Shown here: positions 39,761-50,623 of the stretch, piece after piece
Layout: every line of letters begins with the position of its first letter
Numbering within the stretch: the first letter of the stretch is position 1
DNA from: Bartonella tribocorum
Lineage (GTDB): Bacteria; Pseudomonadota; Alphaproteobacteria; Rhizobiales; Rhizobiaceae
Length of the DNA: 64,000 bases
Direction: 5' to 3'
Assembly (NCBI RefSeq): GCF_002777915.1
Contig: NZ_NJGE01000003.1
Location: 94,339-158,338, forward strand
Notes under the pieces: generated by a model
The model's database searches: none
Told to the model about the DNA's origin: nothing
The model's input: only the letters and a program-made list of their open reading frames with translations
Made by a program: the position numbers and the translations under genes

Positions 39761-40500
39761 TCCAGTCTTAAAAGAAAGCGTTTCAAACATTATAACGATT
39801 TTACTATTCACTTACTTATCTTAAATAGCGACCCCTAATTTAGGATGTGTAAAATCACTCAGTCCATAGTTGGCCCCTGTGCTTTAAACTATATTTTAAA
39901 AAGGTTTTTTTGCTCGCTTGTTTGCTATATCATTCATAAAGATTCAATTTCATAAGATATAACATTGTGAATTTCATACTGTTGTGATAATAGTGTCTGT
40001 ATAATTTCCCGCCTATCGTTTTCTAAATTTTTAGTAAGTGTTTTAAAATCGATTTTATCTAAATCTTATACACCTTTAATGAATTCAATCTATAAGCTCT
40101 TATAACAGTTTCAAACAATTATTTCTTTGAAGATTTCGCTCAAAAAAGAGCAAAGCGCGTACATTCTTTAAACGTATGCAATTTATGTTATCGATAATTT
40201 CAAACGACTAAATTTTTAAACAATGTGATTTGTGCTATGATAAAAAACGTATCATAAAATTTATAAACTGTTATGAATAATATCTGCTTTTCATTTCATT
40301 TAAACGTTTACATGCGTTATAATATTTGCATTATGATTTACTTTTTATGGTCTATTCATACATGCCAATCTTATATAAAAAAATAGTCAGATGAATCGCG
40401 TATAAAAGTGTGGTTTCATATAAAATCATTAAACACAATCTATTGATTTTATTATGTTTTATGCATTATACTTTATACGCGCTCAACTGTTTACTTAGCG

Positions 40501-40520
40501 CCTCCAAATACTTTTGGAGG
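40501..40520 (-). terminator. Hairpin after the FAD-protein operon
   Basis: CCTCCAAA and TTTGGAGG (8-bp stem, 4-base loop) lie 8 bases downstream of the FAD-protein stop codon. There is no strong T run, so efficiency is uncertain. Confidence 0.55.
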
Positions 40521-40528
40521 GATTAAAT

Positions 40529-42364
40529 TTACTTAGATGTAACATAATTCACTTCTATTTCATTAAACATCTGCTGGATACATTTATCCGAATCCAATAG
40601 AAAGCGAGAGTTTACACCTGGTCGTGGCAGAACAAAGGTAAAAAAACAAGGACCTTCAACCGGATTACCCAAAGACCACACATTTTTTCTCACACCTCCA
40701 TTGAGATCGATAACGTTATAATTTCTATCAATATTCAAGCCGCCAGTATGATAGTCTCCATTTACATATTCTGTGAGAAAACCCTTACTAAAGAGGTTTC
40801 TGATCAATGGTGAGCGCTCAAGATTTATGTCAAATGGATCTATCCTTGCTTGGATAACAACATCTGCAACCTGAGTCGTTACTTCTTCTGAGAAAGTACC
40901 AACAATACGGAAAACAGAATTTTTCTCATCAATTTCTAAAATAGGTGAAGGACCAAGATCTATGCAAAGTAAACCACTATCGATTAAAGCGAGTAACTGC
41001 CTGTTTCGCACTAAAGGTGGACCGACAGCTATACGATTCATAATAGGAACAAATTCGCTTACAAAACGAGCATGCGACTCTGGTGTCAAACCACCCCATT
41101 CAACGCAATAGCGCATGGTATCACGCACATCTCTCAAGACATCGGCTGCTGCTTTGACACTGCCAGAAACATTTCCTGCGTAAGCGTTTTTGAGATCGTC
41201 TTCCAAAAATTCATAGATATAGCGTTTGTAATCAACAGCATTTTTGAAGACAACGCCTTGTAAGGGATATAATATTTCATCGATTTTCCTAAAATCTTCA
41301 TAGTCAATGCACGTAGTCTTACCGACGGCATGATAGTATGCCCTCAACATTTCCTTTTTCAAGACTGGAAGAACATCTTCAAAAAAATCAAATTTCTTTT
41401 TTTCCTGTCGCAGAGATTTGAAGTAATCTAATGTAAAGAATTCAGCTGTATAAGCCTCAGAGACCCCTTTCTCATTTATGGCTCTAGAAGAAAATGGAAG
41501 TCCTTGTCTTGAGAAGAGACTAATGACTGGCTCTCGCCCTGATGGTATATATTCCAAGCGGCCTCTGTTCTCTTTATATCGGCCTCCTCTTCCAACAGTT
41601 AGCTCGGCTATAACATCATGCGCTGTTAACCCCATACCCTGCACCAGCACTCGAGCATCAGGGCTAACACTTTCTATCATGGATAAAGGATAAGGAGATC
41701 TTATAAATCCTAAGTTGGGATTTTTATGCTTATTTGAAGAAACAAAATCTATTTTTTGTTGCTCATTTTCTGTGAGTATATTAGTGCCATGCCCAGTAGT
41801 CATAAATATAAATTCAAAGGACTGCTTATAATCCCCATCTACCACAACGGTAAATTCACGCTCTGATAATGGCTTAATATCAATCACATGAGATCTGATA
41901 ATGGACACATCTACATTACGCGGTCTGTTTGCTGTCAATAGATCTACAACGAATTGTAAATAATTCCCTAATTCAGCACGTGATAGATAGTCATTATCGT
42001 CTATAGGTGCTCCAACATCTGAGTCTTCAGCCATATGATAGAAGTTAGAACCTATTTTACGGATACCTGCATCTTTAGCCCATTGAGCAAATGATGGTCC
42101 GTTAGTATATGGGCCAGAAACTTCACAAGTTTTATCTAAAAACATAGTCATTTGCGATGCAACTGTGTTGACTAATAGATAATCTGCTTGTCTTGGCGAA
42201 TGAGATCCACAACCATGTTCATTGGGATCAAATATTGTAAGGTTTATATGCACACTACTTATATAACGACGAGCATAGGCATTTATCCTCTCATAAAAAC
42301 TAATGCCACGCGCCCCAAAACCGATGATAGCACAATTAATGGTTTTTTTTCTGTTTGTAGCCAT
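40529..42364 (-). CDS. Large FAD/NAD(P)-binding protein
   Basis: A 611-residue cytoplasmic flavoprotein. The N-terminal dinucleotide fold IIGFGARGISFYERI (about 13-27) is the pattern of the FAD_NAD_binding_9 group (usually GxGPRGxSxxERL). A second nucleotide-binding motif is VLVQGMGLTAHDVIAEL near 230. The middle region is helical and the C-terminus ends with a flavin-type segment (NVWSLGNPVEGPCFFTFVLPRPG). Relatives occur in natural-product and uncharacterised loci and are suspected monooxygenases or oxidoreductases; the substrate is unknown. AGGAAGG is a strong ribosome site. The start overlaps the MFS gene by 29 bases, so it is the last gene of the operon. Confidence 0.82.
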   Translation of the reverse strand: MATNRKKTINCAIIGFGARGISFYERINAYARRYISSVHINLTIFDPNEHGCGSHSPRQADYLLVNTVASQMTMFLDKTCEVSGPYTNGPSFAQWAKDAGIRKIGSNFYHMAEDSDVGAPIDDNDYLSRAELGNYLQFVVDLLTANRPRNVDVSIIRSHVIDIKPLSEREFTVVVDGDYKQSFEFIFMTTGHGTNILTENEQQKIDFVSSNKHKNPNLGFIRSPYPLSMIESVSPDARVLVQGMGLTAHDVIAELTVGRGGRYKENRGRLEYIPSGREPVISLFSRQGLPFSSRAINEKGVSEAYTAEFFTLDYFKSLRQEKKKFDFFEDVLPVLKKEMLRAYYHAVGKTTCIDYEDFRKIDEILYPLQGVVFKNAVDYKRYIYEFLEDDLKNAYAGNVSGSVKAAADVLRDVRDTMRYCVEWGGLTPESHARFVSEFVPIMNRIAVGPPLVRNRQLLALIDSGLLCIDLGPSPILEIDEKNSVFRIVGTFSEEVTTQVADVVIQARIDPFDINLERSPLIRNLFSKGFLTEYVNGDYHTGGLNIDRNYNVIDLNGGVRKNVWSLGNPVEGPCFFTFVLPRPGVNSRFLLDSDKCIQQMFNEIEVNYVTSK

Positions 42365-43505
42365 AGTGTCCTTCCTGTATAAACCACACGCATAGAATAA
42401 AAAGAAGAAATGATGAAATAGAGAATATTAGGATATAATTCTCTATTATATAGAAAAGCCAAGTAAACATATACGCAGCTATTGCTTGTGATAAGGCGAA
42501 TGCTGACACTGCTCTGCTCCAAATAATCTGCTGAATTTGTGGATCAGATGAAGACAATTCTCCTATTAACCCAAGATATAAAGGTACAATGCCAGGGGTA
42601 GCGGCACCCATAATAAGAGCCAGTAGTAACAACGCAATCTTAAAATCAGGGAACAATAGCAATAGAAACGAGGCAAATAATTGCACAAAATTCATCAAAA
42701 AGATCATTGAGCGATACGACGTTTTCTTGGCTGCCATGCCCAATATTATGGCTCCTAAAAACGCACCAAAGGCATAAACTAGCCAAATGATAGAAGCAAA
42801 ATAGGTTGATGGTATTGTGCGAAGCAAAACAAAATTCACAAGAAACAATATATATGGCATCAACGCTGCAGCGTTTATGCCATATGTTAGATATATGAAA
42901 TAATCTATTCGTTTAGACTTATACGACTTTTTAATATGCTCAAAATTCGTGTTGGGTATAAACCAATAGGTTATTATAAAAAATATAAGAGTGATTAAAA
43001 AAAGTGCCCCCCAATAATAATATACTTTAATACTTGCTATCATGGGTGTAAACAAAGCAGACAATAGCAAGCCTAACCCCACTCCTGAGAACATTATGCC
43101 ACCAGAACGAGCCCGCTCTTTGGGATCTATAGCCGATAACAAAGTCGGAGCAGCCACAGCTGTTAAGACACCACCCGAGAAGCCTACAATAAAACGCCAT
43201 ATCATGAACCACAAGCTTCCATATGGATAACAACAGCATAAAAAAGACAGCCCACTCATGAAGAATGCTAATCTCAATGCATATCTTGGAGAAGTGAGGC
43301 GTAAAATATAAGGGGATGAAAAAGCACCGATGAAGTAACCTAAAAAATTTGCAGAACCTACCCAAAAAATATGATTTTCATCAAGCCAACCTTGGCTTAT
43401 AAGATAAGGTGTTGCAGGCGTATAAGCAAAGCGTGATAAACCTATGCCAACCAAGGATGCCGCAAATCCACTCAATACGTACTTGACCGTTTTATTCATT
43501 GTCAT
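42336..43505 (-). CDS. MFS transporter, YbfB/YjiJ-like
   Basis: About 389 residues and 12 predicted membrane segments. The opening VLSGFAASLVGIGLSRFAYTPATPYLI is the YbfB/YjiJ-type first helix, and the RYALRLAFFMSGLSFL and GFSGGVLTAVAAPTL regions fit the major facilitator fold. The start is placed at 43505 (another ATG is at 43499); an upstream extension would run into the preceding gene and is not hydrophobic. It begins 24 bases after the nitronate monooxygenase gene and overlaps the flavoprotein gene, so it probably moves the substrate or product of these enzymes. Direction of transport is not known. Confidence 0.85.
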   Translation of the reverse strand: MTMNKTVKYVLSGFAASLVGIGLSRFAYTPATPYLISQGWLDENHIFWVGSANFLGYFIGAFSSPYILRLTSPRYALRLAFFMSGLSFLCCCYPYGSLWFMIWRFIVGFSGGVLTAVAAPTLLSAIDPKERARSGGIMFSGVGLGLLLSALFTPMIASIKVYYYWGALFLITLIFFIITYWFIPNTNFEHIKKSYKSKRIDYFIYLTYGINAAALMPYILFLVNFVLLRTIPSTYFASIIWLVYAFGAFLGAIILGMAAKKTSYRSMIFLMNFVQLFASFLLLLFPDFKIALLLLALIMGAATPGIVPLYLGLIGELSSSDPQIQQIIWSRAVSAFALSQAIAAYMFTWLFYIIENYILIFSISSFLLFILCVWFIQEGHYGYKQKKNH

Positions 43506-43528
43506 ATTAGCTTTAGATTTACTTTTTC

Positions 43529-44605
43529 TTAGCCCTGTATATAGCGAGCATACTCGTTTTCTAACTCTGCGATAATTTGTGTTGCCGAAATAAAACGCGC
43601 CAAGAAAGCATTTTGCCCCGCCCAAAAAGGACCTATATCAAGATCTCCTCGTAAGAGCATACTTTTTTGCAGTTGCTTGAAGGCATCATAACCGTAAGGA
43701 TACTCCGGAATATCCTTATCAGTAATACTCATCGCCCATTGGACAAACGGTGTCATTATTGACCGCGCAGGTCGCCCAGAAATGGCTCGCGTCAAAACGG
43801 TTGGTATGGATTTATCAGACTTTAAAAGATTTTTATGACAATGACTCGCACCGCTTTCGCTACAACCTATAAAGGCACTCCCTAATTGTACTCCCTGAGC
43901 ACCCATGAGCATAACGCTCGCTATATCAGCCCCAGTCATTATACCGCCCGCAGCAATTATAGGAAGTGACAAGTGCTGAGCCAAAAGCCGAGTCAAGACG
44001 TGTGTTGATAACTTCTCGTCGAATTGTGAAAGATTAAATTGTCCTCGGTGTCCTCCTGCCTCAAAGCCTTGAGCAATTATTGCATCCAAACCCTTGGCTG
44101 AAATTTCTTTCCCCTCCTCAAGACAAGTTGCAGTAGCCATAAGTTTGGCACCGGTCTGTCGAAAGATGTCAATGATATCCTCATCAGGGATACCAAAATG
44201 AAAGCTAATAATATCAGGGGCTTGTGCAGCGACTGCGATAGCTAAATCCTTATTATTTTTAATAGAGACGTATATATTCTTAAGAGGGGTATTTAGAATC
44301 GTTTCCCCACCTAAAAAATGATCGTTTAGCTTAGTTCGCCAATGAGAATCTTTTGCTGTATCCACACGCAAAAAAGGATCATGACAGAAAAGATTAATAT
44401 TAAACGGTCGATCAGTTAGTGCTTTCGTTTTTTGAATTAACAAAACTGCTTCATCTGCCCCCAATCCGCCAATAGCTATCGAACCCACCGCACCAGAATT
44501 AGATACGGCAGCCGCCATCTCAGGCGTCGATACACCAGCCATAGGCGCTTGTATTATTAAAGAGCGTATATCTTTAGGTAATGTAGCGAACACAGTAGTC
44601 CTCAA
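43529..44605 (-). CDS. Nitronate monooxygenase family flavoprotein
   Basis: A 358-residue FMN enzyme of the class I nitronate monooxygenase (2-nitropropane dioxygenase) type. Visible motifs are IIQAPMAGVSTPEMAAAVSN (phosphate/flavin entry), GFEAGGHRG with His186, and AAGGIMTGADIASVMLMGA then GVQLGSAF (FMN phosphate binding). Family enzymes oxidise nitronates such as propionate-3-nitronate to aldehyde or ketone plus nitrite/nitrate, often as detoxification. It is the first gene of a three-gene operon with an MFS transporter and a large flavoprotein. All three look intact although the surrounding island is decayed. Confidence 0.87.
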   Translation of the reverse strand: MRTTVFATLPKDIRSLIIQAPMAGVSTPEMAAAVSNSGAVGSIAIGGLGADEAVLLIQKTKALTDRPFNINLFCHDPFLRVDTAKDSHWRTKLNDHFLGGETILNTPLKNIYVSIKNNKDLAIAVAAQAPDIISFHFGIPDEDIIDIFRQTGAKLMATATCLEEGKEISAKGLDAIIAQGFEAGGHRGQFNLSQFDEKLSTHVLTRLLAQHLSLPIIAAGGIMTGADIASVMLMGAQGVQLGSAFIGCSESGASHCHKNLLKSDKSIPTVLTRAISGRPARSIMTPFVQWAMSITDKDIPEYPYGYDAFKQLQKSMLLRGDLDIGPFWAGQNAFLARFISATQIIAELENEYARYIQG

Positions 44606-45055
44606 AATTAATGGTTTGGAAATTCATCACCTATAATGCTTTTGAAACTATAGATGGGAAGTACGAATAACAACACCGCTTACCCTTGCTCTACACCACT
44701 TAGCATCAAGTTAGCAGCAAGAAAATTAAAGCTTCGTTCATTTTCATATCCAGCGGCGATATATATAAAAAAATGTACGATTGCAACAATCTATTATCCT
44801 GATAAATTGTGATATATACAGTTTTTCTATAACCTTAAATCTACTTCATTATGCTTGTCGTGATAAATCTTATTTGTTCAGCACAGTAGGTGGAAAATTA
44901 TGAGCAGTTTTTTCGACAAAAGTATCATAATTTTAAGAAAAAAAAGAGAACCAAATCACTGTAAAAATCACCTCGCCCTTAAGTTCTGTAAACGATATTT
45001 TGTACCTCATCTTAACCTGCAAAACTTTATAGTACTAAAACCAATCAACCAAAGA
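44606..45055. other. Upstream region of the operon and island junction
   Basis: No gene recognised. It should hold the promoter of the nitronate-monooxygenase operon. From about 45056 rightward the sequence becomes homologous to the DUF3987 gene, so a rearrangement junction lies near 45050. Confidence 0.5.
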
Positions 45056-45945
45056 AAAGAGAGACAAGAAATTGAAGAGATACTTGAAACTTTAGACAAA
45101 AGAGAAAAGAAAAAACAAGCCTATAAAGCACTCAAAGATCAAGACGAAGAACAAGACCTTGCTCTTCTTTCACAATCTCTTGAACACAAAGAAAGTGAGG
45201 AGGATGACAGTTCTATAAAACGACATCTTATCATCAATGATGTCACAGTCGAAAAGCTTGGGGAACTCTTAAAAGAAAACCTGCGTGGTCTCTTAATGGT
45301 GCGTGATGAATTGGCTGTTTTTTTAGCCAATCTGGAACGAAGAGAATATCAAACAGACCGTGCTTTTTATCTCATAGCTTTTAATGGAGATGGTCAATTC
45401 ACTTATGCTCGGATTGGGCGTGGAACCATTTTTATTCCCAATGCAACCGTCTCTATTATAGGGGTATTCAACCTGTACAGATTATTCCCATTCTTCAAGC
45501 CATGCAACGTAGAATAAATGATGATGGTTTCATGCAACGGTTTCAAGTGCTGATCTTTCCCGATGGATGACAAGAGCGGTTATGGGTCGATAGACCTCCT
45601 AATCAAATCGCATAGGAAAGCTATCAAAGGATCTTTCGTTCTCTTTATGATAAACCATTAGGATCACCAAAGCATCCGATAACCGTACGTTTCTCTGTTG
45701 AAGTCCAAGAGATGTTTCGTGAATGGTGAGAAGATTTTCAAGAAAAGAGTAAAGAGAGGTCATTTCTCTGCAAATTTACAAGCGCATCTTTTGAAAATGA
45801 ATAAAACCATACCAACCCTTGCGTTGATTTTTGAACTGGCTGAGGGTGGGAGTTTTGAAATTAATAGAGATGCCCTTGAAAGATCCTTGTATTGGGAAAA
45901 ATATTTGTTAAGTCACGTCAAAAGGTTACAGGTTGTGGGTAAATA
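45056..45945 (+). pseudogene. Second DUF3987 copy, truncated and broken
   Basis: Matches the 36188-37786 gene from its coiled-coil region (EIEEILETLDKREKKKQA, then KLGELLKENLRGLLMVRDEL) to SHVKRL, but lacks the N-terminal ATPase start and the C-terminal winged helix. There is a frameshift near 45460 and in-frame stops near 45568, 45614 and 45727. The following bases (GGTTGTGG, GCCCT, ATTAATCTGTA) resemble 38130-38275 of the first copy, so the two elements share their downstream organisation. Confidence 0.85.
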
Positions 45946-46010
45946 GCCCTAAAAAACCCCTTTTGAAGAAAATTAATCTGTAGAATATATTGTCATGGAG
46001 TTTATCCTTT

Positions 46011-48190
46011 ATGTCTCATCCTCTTTATTCTAATAACAAACACGTCACTTTACGCTCTCTTTTACAATCCTATCATGATCAAGCGATATCAGAATAAGAA
46101 AAGCAAGCCGCTTTTGAGAAGTTTGTCATGGCTTATTTGAGTGAAGATCCGCTCCAAAAGCAAGAATACGAAAAGGTTCAAACTTATAGAAAGGCCGCAG
46201 ACGAAAAGGATTGGAAAGGAAGCGATAGAGACACCGATATTGATTTGGTGGCAAAAATTCGTGATCAGAATGAATACGTTGCTATTCGCTGTAAATTTTA
46301 TGAAGCCAATCATCAGATTACCCAAGACGATATTGAAAACTTTATCGCTATTTCGGGAAAAAGAGATTTAAATACCGTCTTCTGATTGATAGCACCGAAA
46401 AAGACTTAAGCGAAAATGCCAATACCATGATTGAAGGGCAAGCGGTTACAGTTTATCGGATTAATCTGTTTGATATGAACAATAGCCAAATCAATTGGGA
46501 TATCTTTGATAAGACAGGCAATATTGTCCTTTATGAGCAAACGAAAAAAAGCTTTTAGATCATCAGAAAGAAGCGCTCAAGGCGGTTTGTGAGGGTTTGC
46601 AAACAGCAGACCGTGGCAAGCTGATTATGGGGCATGTGATACGGGAAAGACTTTTAACAGTTTGAAGATAGCAGAAACAGGCAAGCATGTTTTGTTTTTA
46701 GTGCCCTCTCTTGCACTGATATCACAAAGTATCCGTGAATGGACAGCCGATGCACAAGTGCCCTTGCGTTGCTTTGCGGTGTGTTCGGATAAGCAAATCG
46801 GCAAGTGTCATAAAAACCAAGACGATGATGGAGAAATATCGGCATCTGACTTAGCCCTCCCAGCAACAACCGATGCCTCTAAGCTTGTTGAGAAAGTAGA
46901 AAACTATTCTCCTCATGCGATGAGTATTATTTTTGCTACCTATCAATCGATACAAGTAATTATTGATGCACAAAAGGATCATGGTTAGCAGCCTTTGATT
47001 TGATTATTTGTGATGAGGCTCATAGAACAGCCGGTGCTTCATTGAGAACAGAGGACAGTGAATCTGATTTTATCAAGGTTCATGATAACAGCATTATTCG
47101 AGGCAAGAAACGTTTGTATATGACAGCAATGCCTCGTATTTTTAGTGATCATGCTAAAAGGCGTACCGATGAGGTTGATTCTGTTTTGGCATTTATGGAT
47201 AATGAAACGCTTTATGAAAAAGTTCTTTATACCTACAGTTTTACCGATGCGGTCAAAAATGAACTGTTAACCCCTTATAAGATTATTGTTTTGAGGATTG
47301 ATGAGGGGGAAATCAATAAAACCATGGAAGTGCCTACCACAAGCAAAGATTATGAACTTCTTCTCGATGATAAAACAAAAATCGTTGGCTGTTATCAAGC
47401 TTTAACCAAACTGGATCTGAAAACTGATCTTGGGGATGATACGGCTCCCATGCCCCATGCATTGGCTTTTTATACAGATATCAAGACCTCTAAACAGATC
47501 CGTGATACTTTCCAAGGAAAAGGTGTTAAGAGGATTTTCAACAGACTTTATCAGGACTACCCCGATACGCCCCCTCTGATCTGTGAAGTTGATCATATTG
47601 ATGGGAAGGATGGTGTCAAGGAACGGTCAAGAAAACTGGATTGGCTTGAAAAGAATACAGGAGAAAATTATTCCGTATACTCACCAATGTAAGATGCCTC
47701 TTTGAGGGGATGAATGTGCCAACACTAGATGTGGCGATGTTTTTACATCCGCGCAAAAGCCAAGTGGATGTAATACAGGCGGTAGGACGCGTGATGCGGC
47801 GCGCTCCGAATAAAAAAGAGGCTATATCATTTTATCCGTTGGGGTATCGGCTGGGATTGACCCAGAAAAACTTTAAAGAACAATAAGAAATACAGTGTTG
47901 TTTGGCAAGTTCTCAATGCTTTGCTTTCTCATGATGAAAATTTTAGTAAAGCACCCAATCAGATGAATTTAGGACAGGATGTAAGCCCTATCTTAGAGAT
48001 TATAATGGTTTCTCAAATATTGATTTACAGAATGTCACCACGGTTGTTGATGACATCCCCCTTCAAGCAAGATCAGAGCATACAAGTGCAAGAAATGTCT
48101 ATCCACTGCGTAAATCGCTTTCCATTCAATAATGATATTATTCCCCCAAATTTATGGAATAAAGATGATTTTCGTTATTTTGCAACTTAA
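46011..48190 (+). pseudogene. COG4889-type restriction helicase, heavily broken
   Basis: Pieces in several frames read as one large protein. First comes an Mrr-like nuclease domain (DTDIDLVAKIRDQNEYVAI, then CKFYEANHQITQDDIENF). An SF2 helicase follows with Walker A in ACDTGKTFNSLKIAE near 46632, DEAH in IICDEAHRTAG near 47003 and motif VI in VIQAVGRVMRRAP near 47770. It is interrupted by TAA at 46095 and by frameshifts near 46365, 46560-46630, 46985, 47670 and 47820, and the C-terminal part is missing. Intact relatives occur on mobile elements and are thought to act in defence. GGAG precedes the original start. Confidence 0.85.
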
Positions 48191-48343
48191 ATGAGAGCAC
48201 TAAATAGCGTGAATTTTCTTACTCTTCTCCTCTTCGTTCTCATGCCTCCCACTTTAGTCCCCTCCTGTTTAGGATTGCATCAATCAAAATCACTGGATTA
48301 CCCTCCCAAGAAAAATGAGTATGCCCATATTTTGAGTGCCTAG
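48191..48343 (+). CDS. Possible 50-residue exported peptide
   Basis: Starts MRALNSVNFLTLLLFVLMPP, with a hydrophobic stretch ending at a cysteine (VPSC), like a lipoprotein signal, and a proline-containing tail. It has no clear ribosome site and directly follows the helicase remnant, so it could equally be debris. Confidence 0.25.
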   Translation: MRALNSVNFLTLLLFVLMPPTLVPSCLGLHQSKSLDYPPKKNEYAHILSA

Positions 48344-48870
48344 CGAAGAGCTATCCTACATTGTAAACGCTCTCCTCAAAACAAGTGCTGTTCTGATCAT
48401 TCTACTCTGCATCAAAAGCATCATTCCTATTAAAGGATGAAACAAACAAAAATGTGAGGTAAGGCAATAAATCTGTACTGTTTTAAAAAAATTAGTGTAA
48501 TAATAGTTTTGAAAACGATAAAGTTAAATGAAAAAGGAAATACTAAAAACGGCTTTTCAACTTTATATTCTTCCCAGATAAGCTTTTCTATCGATTCTAG
48601 AAATGATGCAGATAAACATACGCAATATTTTACGTCCAATTTGATACAAAAAAATCTGAAATTATTCGCACAACACTGATGTATCTAACACTGGAGCATT
48701 TTTTTCAACATACTGCTCCATAAACAGTGAATAGTAATAAGCAAAAAACATAGGCTTTACAATACATAACTATATTACAAACAAACATCACAAAAAAACT
48801 TTCTGCCTATTAAATGTAATTTTGTGTGCATTCTCTAGCAAAATATTCTTAACCTGCCCCCTTCAACAAA
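48344..48870. other. Gene-poor stretch at the island's right side
   Basis: No gene recognised. The right boundary of the island probably lies between here and the MFS gene; no duplicated attachment core was found by eye. Confidence 0.5.
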
Positions 48871-50079
48871 TTAACGTACTCGCAAGGTAAAAATGACCGT
48901 TGCAACAACAAGAAGCAAAAAGCCTCCAACAAAAGGAGCACCAGAAAAATAAAACAGTGCATTTTTATCTGTAAAACATTCAAAGAGAAACACATAAAAA
49001 AAAGAACCAAATATCAAACTCAATGAAACAACAGATGTCATGGCCCCTTGTAGTTCTCCTTGGACATTTGTCGGCACTTGCGCTGAAGCAATAGCACGGA
49101 TAGGTGCATGAACAAGATATTCAAGCATTGTACACGCACAAACCATATAAACCATCCACCCCTGCGTCGCAAATGTATAACCCAGCATAGCAAGGGCTGC
49201 AAATAAAAGCCCTACTATAGTAATACGCCCATCACTCCATCGCTTAGAAAAATAAGGCAAGATAAGAACAACGACAATAAACTGGCCTATCCCAAAAACA
49301 CTATAGGATAGCCCAATGGAAAACGAACTCCAATCATAGCGTTCTTTTGCAATGAATGCCCAAATACTTAGCCATATAGATTCCGCAAACCAATAAAGAA
49401 AAAAGACCAACAATACCCAAAGAACCATCGGATATTGCTTCAATTGCCAAAAAGCACCTAAGGGATTTGCCCGTTTAATATCAAAAAAGCGCCTATTCCA
49501 TAAAGAAAGAGTTTCAGGAAGCATAACCCAAGCAAAAATAAAATTAATGAGTGAAAAACCAGCGGCAAAATAAAATGGAATACGCGGCCCAAACTGACCT
49601 AAAAAACCACCCATAAAGGACCCTAAAATAAACCCTAATGCGGATGCAACCCCTAATAGACCAAAATTGCGCGTACGATTTGTTTCATCCGATATATCAG
49701 CAAGATAAGCTGTACAAGTTGCAAAACTAGCACCACTTATCCCTGATAAAAGACGCCCGATAAATAACATAGAATAGCTCCATGCTATAGCACATATCAG
49801 ATTATCAAGAGCAAAACAGATAATAGAGACAAGCAAAATAGGACGACGACCATAACGATCAGAAAGATTACCAATAACAGGAGCAAACAAAAACTGCATC
49901 ACTGAATAAGCAGCAAGTAATTTTCCTCTTTCTACAAAAGATGTACTGACATCTTTTCCAGTTAAATGAGAAAAATATTCAGGCAAAACAGGACAAATAA
50001 TTGCAATGCCAAGAATATCTAATAATAAAGTGATGAACACTAAAATGAGCCCACGCCGAACAAATTTCGGATTGAGCAT
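48871..50079 (-). CDS. TetA-like MFS drug transporter
   Basis: A 402-residue, 12-helix major facilitator of the Tet/TCR type: LLDILGIAIICPVLPEYF in helix 1, the loop motif GNLSDRYGRRPILL (about 78-91), and GRLLSGISGASFATCTAYLADIS in helices 4-5, the motif C region of drug/proton antiporters. The ATG at 50079 follows AAGG; two earlier in-frame ATGs are less well placed. Such Bartonella genes are usually chromosomal and do not by themselves imply tetracycline resistance; the substrate is unknown. Monocistronic. Confidence 0.9.
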   Translation of the reverse strand: MLNPKFVRRGLILVFITLLLDILGIAIICPVLPEYFSHLTGKDVSTSFVERGKLLAAYSVMQFLFAPVIGNLSDRYGRRPILLVSIICFALDNLICAIAWSYSMLFIGRLLSGISGASFATCTAYLADISDETNRTRNFGLLGVASALGFILGSFMGGFLGQFGPRIPFYFAAGFSLINFIFAWVMLPETLSLWNRRFFDIKRANPLGAFWQLKQYPMVLWVLLVFFLYWFAESIWLSIWAFIAKERYDWSSFSIGLSYSVFGIGQFIVVVLILPYFSKRWSDGRITIVGLLFAALAMLGYTFATQGWMVYMVCACTMLEYLVHAPIRAIASAQVPTNVQGELQGAMTSVVSLSLIFGSFFYVFLFECFTDKNALFYFSGAPFVGGFLLLVVATVIFTLRVR

Positions 50080-50623
50080 GTGACCTTGCATAACATACAT
50101 ACTATTTTACACTCAGTTACTCATTTTACATACACAGTTACGTCCCCCGCTCTCTTTTGCTCCTCTTCTTTTTTAAGTACTCTATATCTTATAAGTTTTA
50201 TATACAAAATAATAACAAATTAAAAATTACAAAAAGAGTCAATATAAAAATATAAAATTATTTTTTATATTAAATAAAAAAGTATTCATGAAAATAAATT
50301 ATGAATAACTTCTCATGGAATATAGAACATGCCAATAATTTTAGAGTTATTATGATTGATTTTATCAGATATTATTGCCACTTCTCATGCCACTATTTTT
50401 AATAATCTCTCAAAAATTTTTCTCATCTTTAGAATATATGATAAGGTTAAAGAAGCATCACCAGAATAGCTTAACCACTGTAAAAACTGATCATATTTAT
50501 TGAGTCCATCAATGATTATATGCTATTATTAAATCCAATGATGATCTAACGCATAAGCATGGAGAAATACCACTTCTAGTGAGAGTTGACCATAAACTGT
50601 TAAATTCAAAAATGGTGTATAAA
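50080..50623. other. Divergent intergenic region
   Basis: Separates the divergent MFS and DUF1460 genes. Very AT-rich (notably 50200-50300), likely holding both promoters. No gene seen. Confidence 0.55.

Larger units (their letters stand above)
37787..40528. other. AT-rich island segment with iterons and palindromes
   Basis: About 2.7 kb almost without genes between DUF3987 and the FAD-protein operon. It contains repeated ATAGGTT motifs (37951-39323), a 14-bp inverted pair, a 46-codon gene (38393), a 16-bp hairpin (39457), an 18-bp palindrome (39743) and a gene remnant near 39521. It may be the replication origin or maintenance region of the element. Confidence 0.55.

Noticed and set aside
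33508..48871. Precise att sites of the island
   Set aside because: No convincing duplicated core was found by eye at both ends; the mosaic structure makes a guess unsafe.
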